DNA of 7,222 bases from Bacteroidales bacterium (GTDB taxonomy: Bacteria; Bacteroidota; Bacteroidia; Bacteroidales; UBA932), in assembly GCA_004556005.1 (NCBI GenBank), contig SFJA01000082.1:1-7222 (forward strand), written 5' to 3'. The translations under genes and the position numbers were made by a program. Within the stretch, counting starts at the first letter, position 1. Each line of letters opens with the position of its first letter. Under the pieces are notes generated by a model that saw only the letters and a program-made list of their open reading frames with translations, searched no databases and was not told the DNA's origin. This document shows positions 6,042 through 7,222 of this stretch, in pieces.

Positions 6042-6668
6042 ATGAACAATCTTATAAAGCATTTTTCGGACATAAATTCAAACTTCAACAGAATGTCCAA
6101 AATAAGCATTGCATCAATGATTTGCAGTGCATTGGTAGCAGCCGTATCTGCCGGTGCTGCCATTTGGTATGCCAATCTCAAGGACAATCAGATATACATC
6201 CTTGATGACGGCAAATCGCTGATAGCACTACAGACAGACGAGGTTTCCAACAAAGGGTTGGAAGTGCAGGATCATGTCACGCGTTTCCACGAACTGTTCT
6301 TTTCGATGTCGCCGAATGCGGAGTCGATAAGGGAGAATCTGGACAAGGCACTGAATCTTTCTGACCAGAGTGTCTGGCAGTATTCGGAAGATCTGGCCGA
6401 GAAGGGGTATTATTCCCGGCTTGTTTCGGCCAACATCAGCCAGCAGATGATGGTGGATTCGGTTGATGTGGACACATCTGTATATCCATACCAGGTTACG
6501 ACCCACGCACGGCAGTACGTGGTCCGTGAAAGCAAGATTACCGTGTATTCCTTCGAGAGCACCTGCAGAGTGATTGACACCAAGAGGTCTTCATCCAATC
6601 CTCACGGACTCATCATCGAACAGTTCAAAGTCACAAAGAACGATGAAATCGAAACACGTAAGCGATAA
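6042..6668 (+). CDS. traK: TraK, VirB8-like assembly factor
   Basis: A 208-residue bitopic protein: a short cytoplasmic N terminus (MNNLIKHFSDINSNFNRMSK), one membrane segment at about 22-43, and a C-terminal periplasmic domain. The domain contains VQDHVTRFHELFFSMSPNAE (75-94), DLAEKGYYSRLV (117-128) and alternating strands YQVTTHARQYVVRESKITVYSFES (150-173). These are typical of Bacteroidetes TraK, which is related in architecture to VirB8 and serves as an assembly scaffold for the transfer channel. The length is usual. The gene starts one base after the traJ stop. Its last 26 bases also encode the start of the next small gene in another frame, so its tail KNDEIETRKR is read in two frames. 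Confidence 0.93.
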   Translation: MNNLIKHFSDINSNFNRMSKISIASMICSALVAAVSAGAAIWYANLKDNQIYILDDGKSLIALQTDEVSNKGLEVQDHVTRFHELFFSMSPNAESIRENLDKALNLSDQSVWQYSEDLAEKGYYSRLVSANISQQMMVDSVDVDTSVYPYQVTTHARQYVVRESKITVYSFESTCRVIDTKRSSSNPHGLIIEQFKVTKNDEIETRKR

Positions 6669-6750
6669 GCTGAAAGCCTGGATTGCAGCCGGCGTGATCG
6701 TACTGCTGCTGTTGGTTAGAATTATATGTCTGATAGTAAAGATCAAGTGA
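6643..6750 (+). CDS. traL: 35-residue single-membrane-segment peptide in the traL position
   Basis: A short frame begins at the ATG at 6643, inside the end of traK and in a different frame. It runs 35 codons to a TGA at 6748, one base before the traM ATG. The product has a basic N-terminal part, MKSKHVSDKLKAW, one hydrophobic segment at about 14-32 (IAAGVIVLLLLVRIICLIV) and a basic end, KIK. The exact fit between traK and traM and the membrane-anchor composition argue that it is real. Bacteroidetes TraL (DUF3989) sits in the same place and also has an N-terminal membrane segment, but is usually about 100 residues. This is either a miniature version or an unrelated replacement, so the symbol rests on position only. 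Leading bases CAAAGAACG offer an A-rich, not classical, initiation site. Confidence 0.65.
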   Translation: MKSKHVSDKLKAWIAAGVIVLLLLVRIICLIVKIK

Positions 6751-6751
6751 T

Positions 6752-7222
6752 ATGAATAAAGGAAAAAGGATTGCATTATTCATTGTTATAGTGTTGTTTA
6801 TCGTAGGTATCCTGATGTTGTTGTTAATACAGCCGAAAGCAAATGAAGAGAACACTGACGGCGTTATGGTAGAAGTTCCGGAAGGGGAAGCTGAAGACGT
6901 GGAGACCAGTAAGTCTGAAGCATACAGGAAGTCCAGGGGAAAGAAGGAAAGTCCGATGGACGCATACTTCGAGTCACTTCTTCCGGAGGAGGATGATGCG
7001 TCGAGCCTGGTCGGTGGGGGATCTGCTCCCGACCCTGTCACGCCTCCGGAGGACAGGATGGACCGGGTATTGGGAACCGGTTCCCAATCCACAGGAAGCA
7101 GCACGGCGAAAGTCTCTTCTGGAGTAAGAAAGCGTCAGGAAGTGCAGAGCCAACAGTCTTCCGATGATAAGTATATCCAGGACCTGGAACGTGCCCAGAA
7201 GATTGCAGCGGCAATCAACGGT
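6752..7222 (+). CDS. traM: TraM, conjugation channel protein (VirB10 region), 3' end outside the window
   Basis: The first 157 codons of a gene that runs off the right edge with no stop. The product has a basic start, MNKGKR, one membrane segment (about 7-26), then MVEVPEGEAEDVETSKSEAYRK (39-60). The last stretch resembles the conserved opening of Bacteroidetes TraM, which usually has a V-P-[DE] motif and a following K-x-x-A-Y. A low-complexity, Ser/Gly/Pro/Asp-rich periplasmic spacer follows (about 64-125, with SPMDAYFESLLPEEDDASSL). From about 128 it becomes Gln-rich and probably helical (RKRQEVQSQQSSDDKYIQDL). This is the usual arrangement before a VirB10/TrbI-like C-terminal domain that spans the periplasm. 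It starts one base after the traL-position peptide. The domain that would confirm the assignment is not in the window. Confidence 0.88.
   Translation, partial: MNKGKRIALFIVIVLFIVGILMLLLIQPKANEENTDGVMVEVPEGEAEDVETSKSEAYRKSRGKKESPMDAYFESLLPEEDDASSLVGGGSAPDPVTPPEDRMDRVLGTGSQSTGSSTAKVSSGVRKRQEVQSQQSSDDKYIQDLERAQKIAAAING
7069..7088. repeat. 20-bp perfect palindrome inside traM
   Basis: ATTGGGAACCGGTTCCCAAT is fully self-complementary with no central spacer, and lies in the low-complexity spacer of TraM (codons V106 to S113). Flanking bases 7068 and 7089 do not pair. It contains a central ACCGGT. It could be a chance result of codon choice in a poorly constrained spacer, a protein binding site, or an RNA dimerisation or hairpin element. 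The structure is certain; any function is speculative. Confidence 0.6.

Noticed and set aside
6631..7104. 157-codon minus-strand frame opposite traL and traM
   Set aside because: Its product is Ser- and Thr-rich low-complexity sequence that mirrors the low-complexity traM coding strand; no independent start site is seen.

Overview
The window is part of a Bacteroidales-type conjugative element, either an integrative conjugative element or conjugative transposon of the CTnDOT class or a related plasmid. The evidence is a tightly packed plus-strand run of transfer genes in the characteristic Bacteroidetes order traE-traF-traG-traI-traJ-traK-traL-traM. Start sites are A-rich with poor Shine-Dalgarno sequences, and DUF4313 and stand-alone RadC/JAB proteins are typical passengers of Bacteroides, Parabacteroides, Prevotella and Alistipes mobile elements. 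The genus cannot be fixed from the sequence. No integrase, relaxase, oriT or attachment site is visible.

Left part (1-1027): a minus-strand accessory cluster read away from the transfer operon. It holds a possible small Cys-rich ORF (797-973, uncertain), a RadC-like JAMM-domain protein (345-764) and a DUF4313 protein (61-348). The last two overlap as ATGA, and an identical 15-base sequence sits at both starts. A 7-bp hairpin with a GNRA loop follows DUF4313, and a possible further minus-strand gene leaves the window at the left edge. The divergent gap before base 1028 carries a 6-4-6 inverted repeat, the best operator candidate in the window.

Right part (1028-7222): one plus-strand operon with 1-4 base gaps or short overlaps. 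A small bitopic membrane protein of unknown family (1028-1354) leads. It is followed by a TraE/VirB2-like pilin (DUF4134), TraF/VirB3-like (DUF4133), the TraG/VirB4-like ATPase, TraI (DUF4141, positionally VirB5-like), TraJ (VirB6-like polytopic channel), TraK (VirB8-like assembly factor), a 35-residue membrane peptide in the traL position, and the first 157 codons of TraM (VirB10-region protein). Together these encode the inner-membrane platform, the pilus subunit and an assembly ATPase of a type IV secretion mating apparatus. The outer-membrane part (TraN, TraO and others) should continue to the right.

I see no CRISPR array, tRNA, rRNA, insertion sequence or convincing new defence system. 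The least explained items are the miniature traL, the leading membrane protein, the divergent control region, the repeated start-site sequence and a 20-bp perfect palindrome inside traM.
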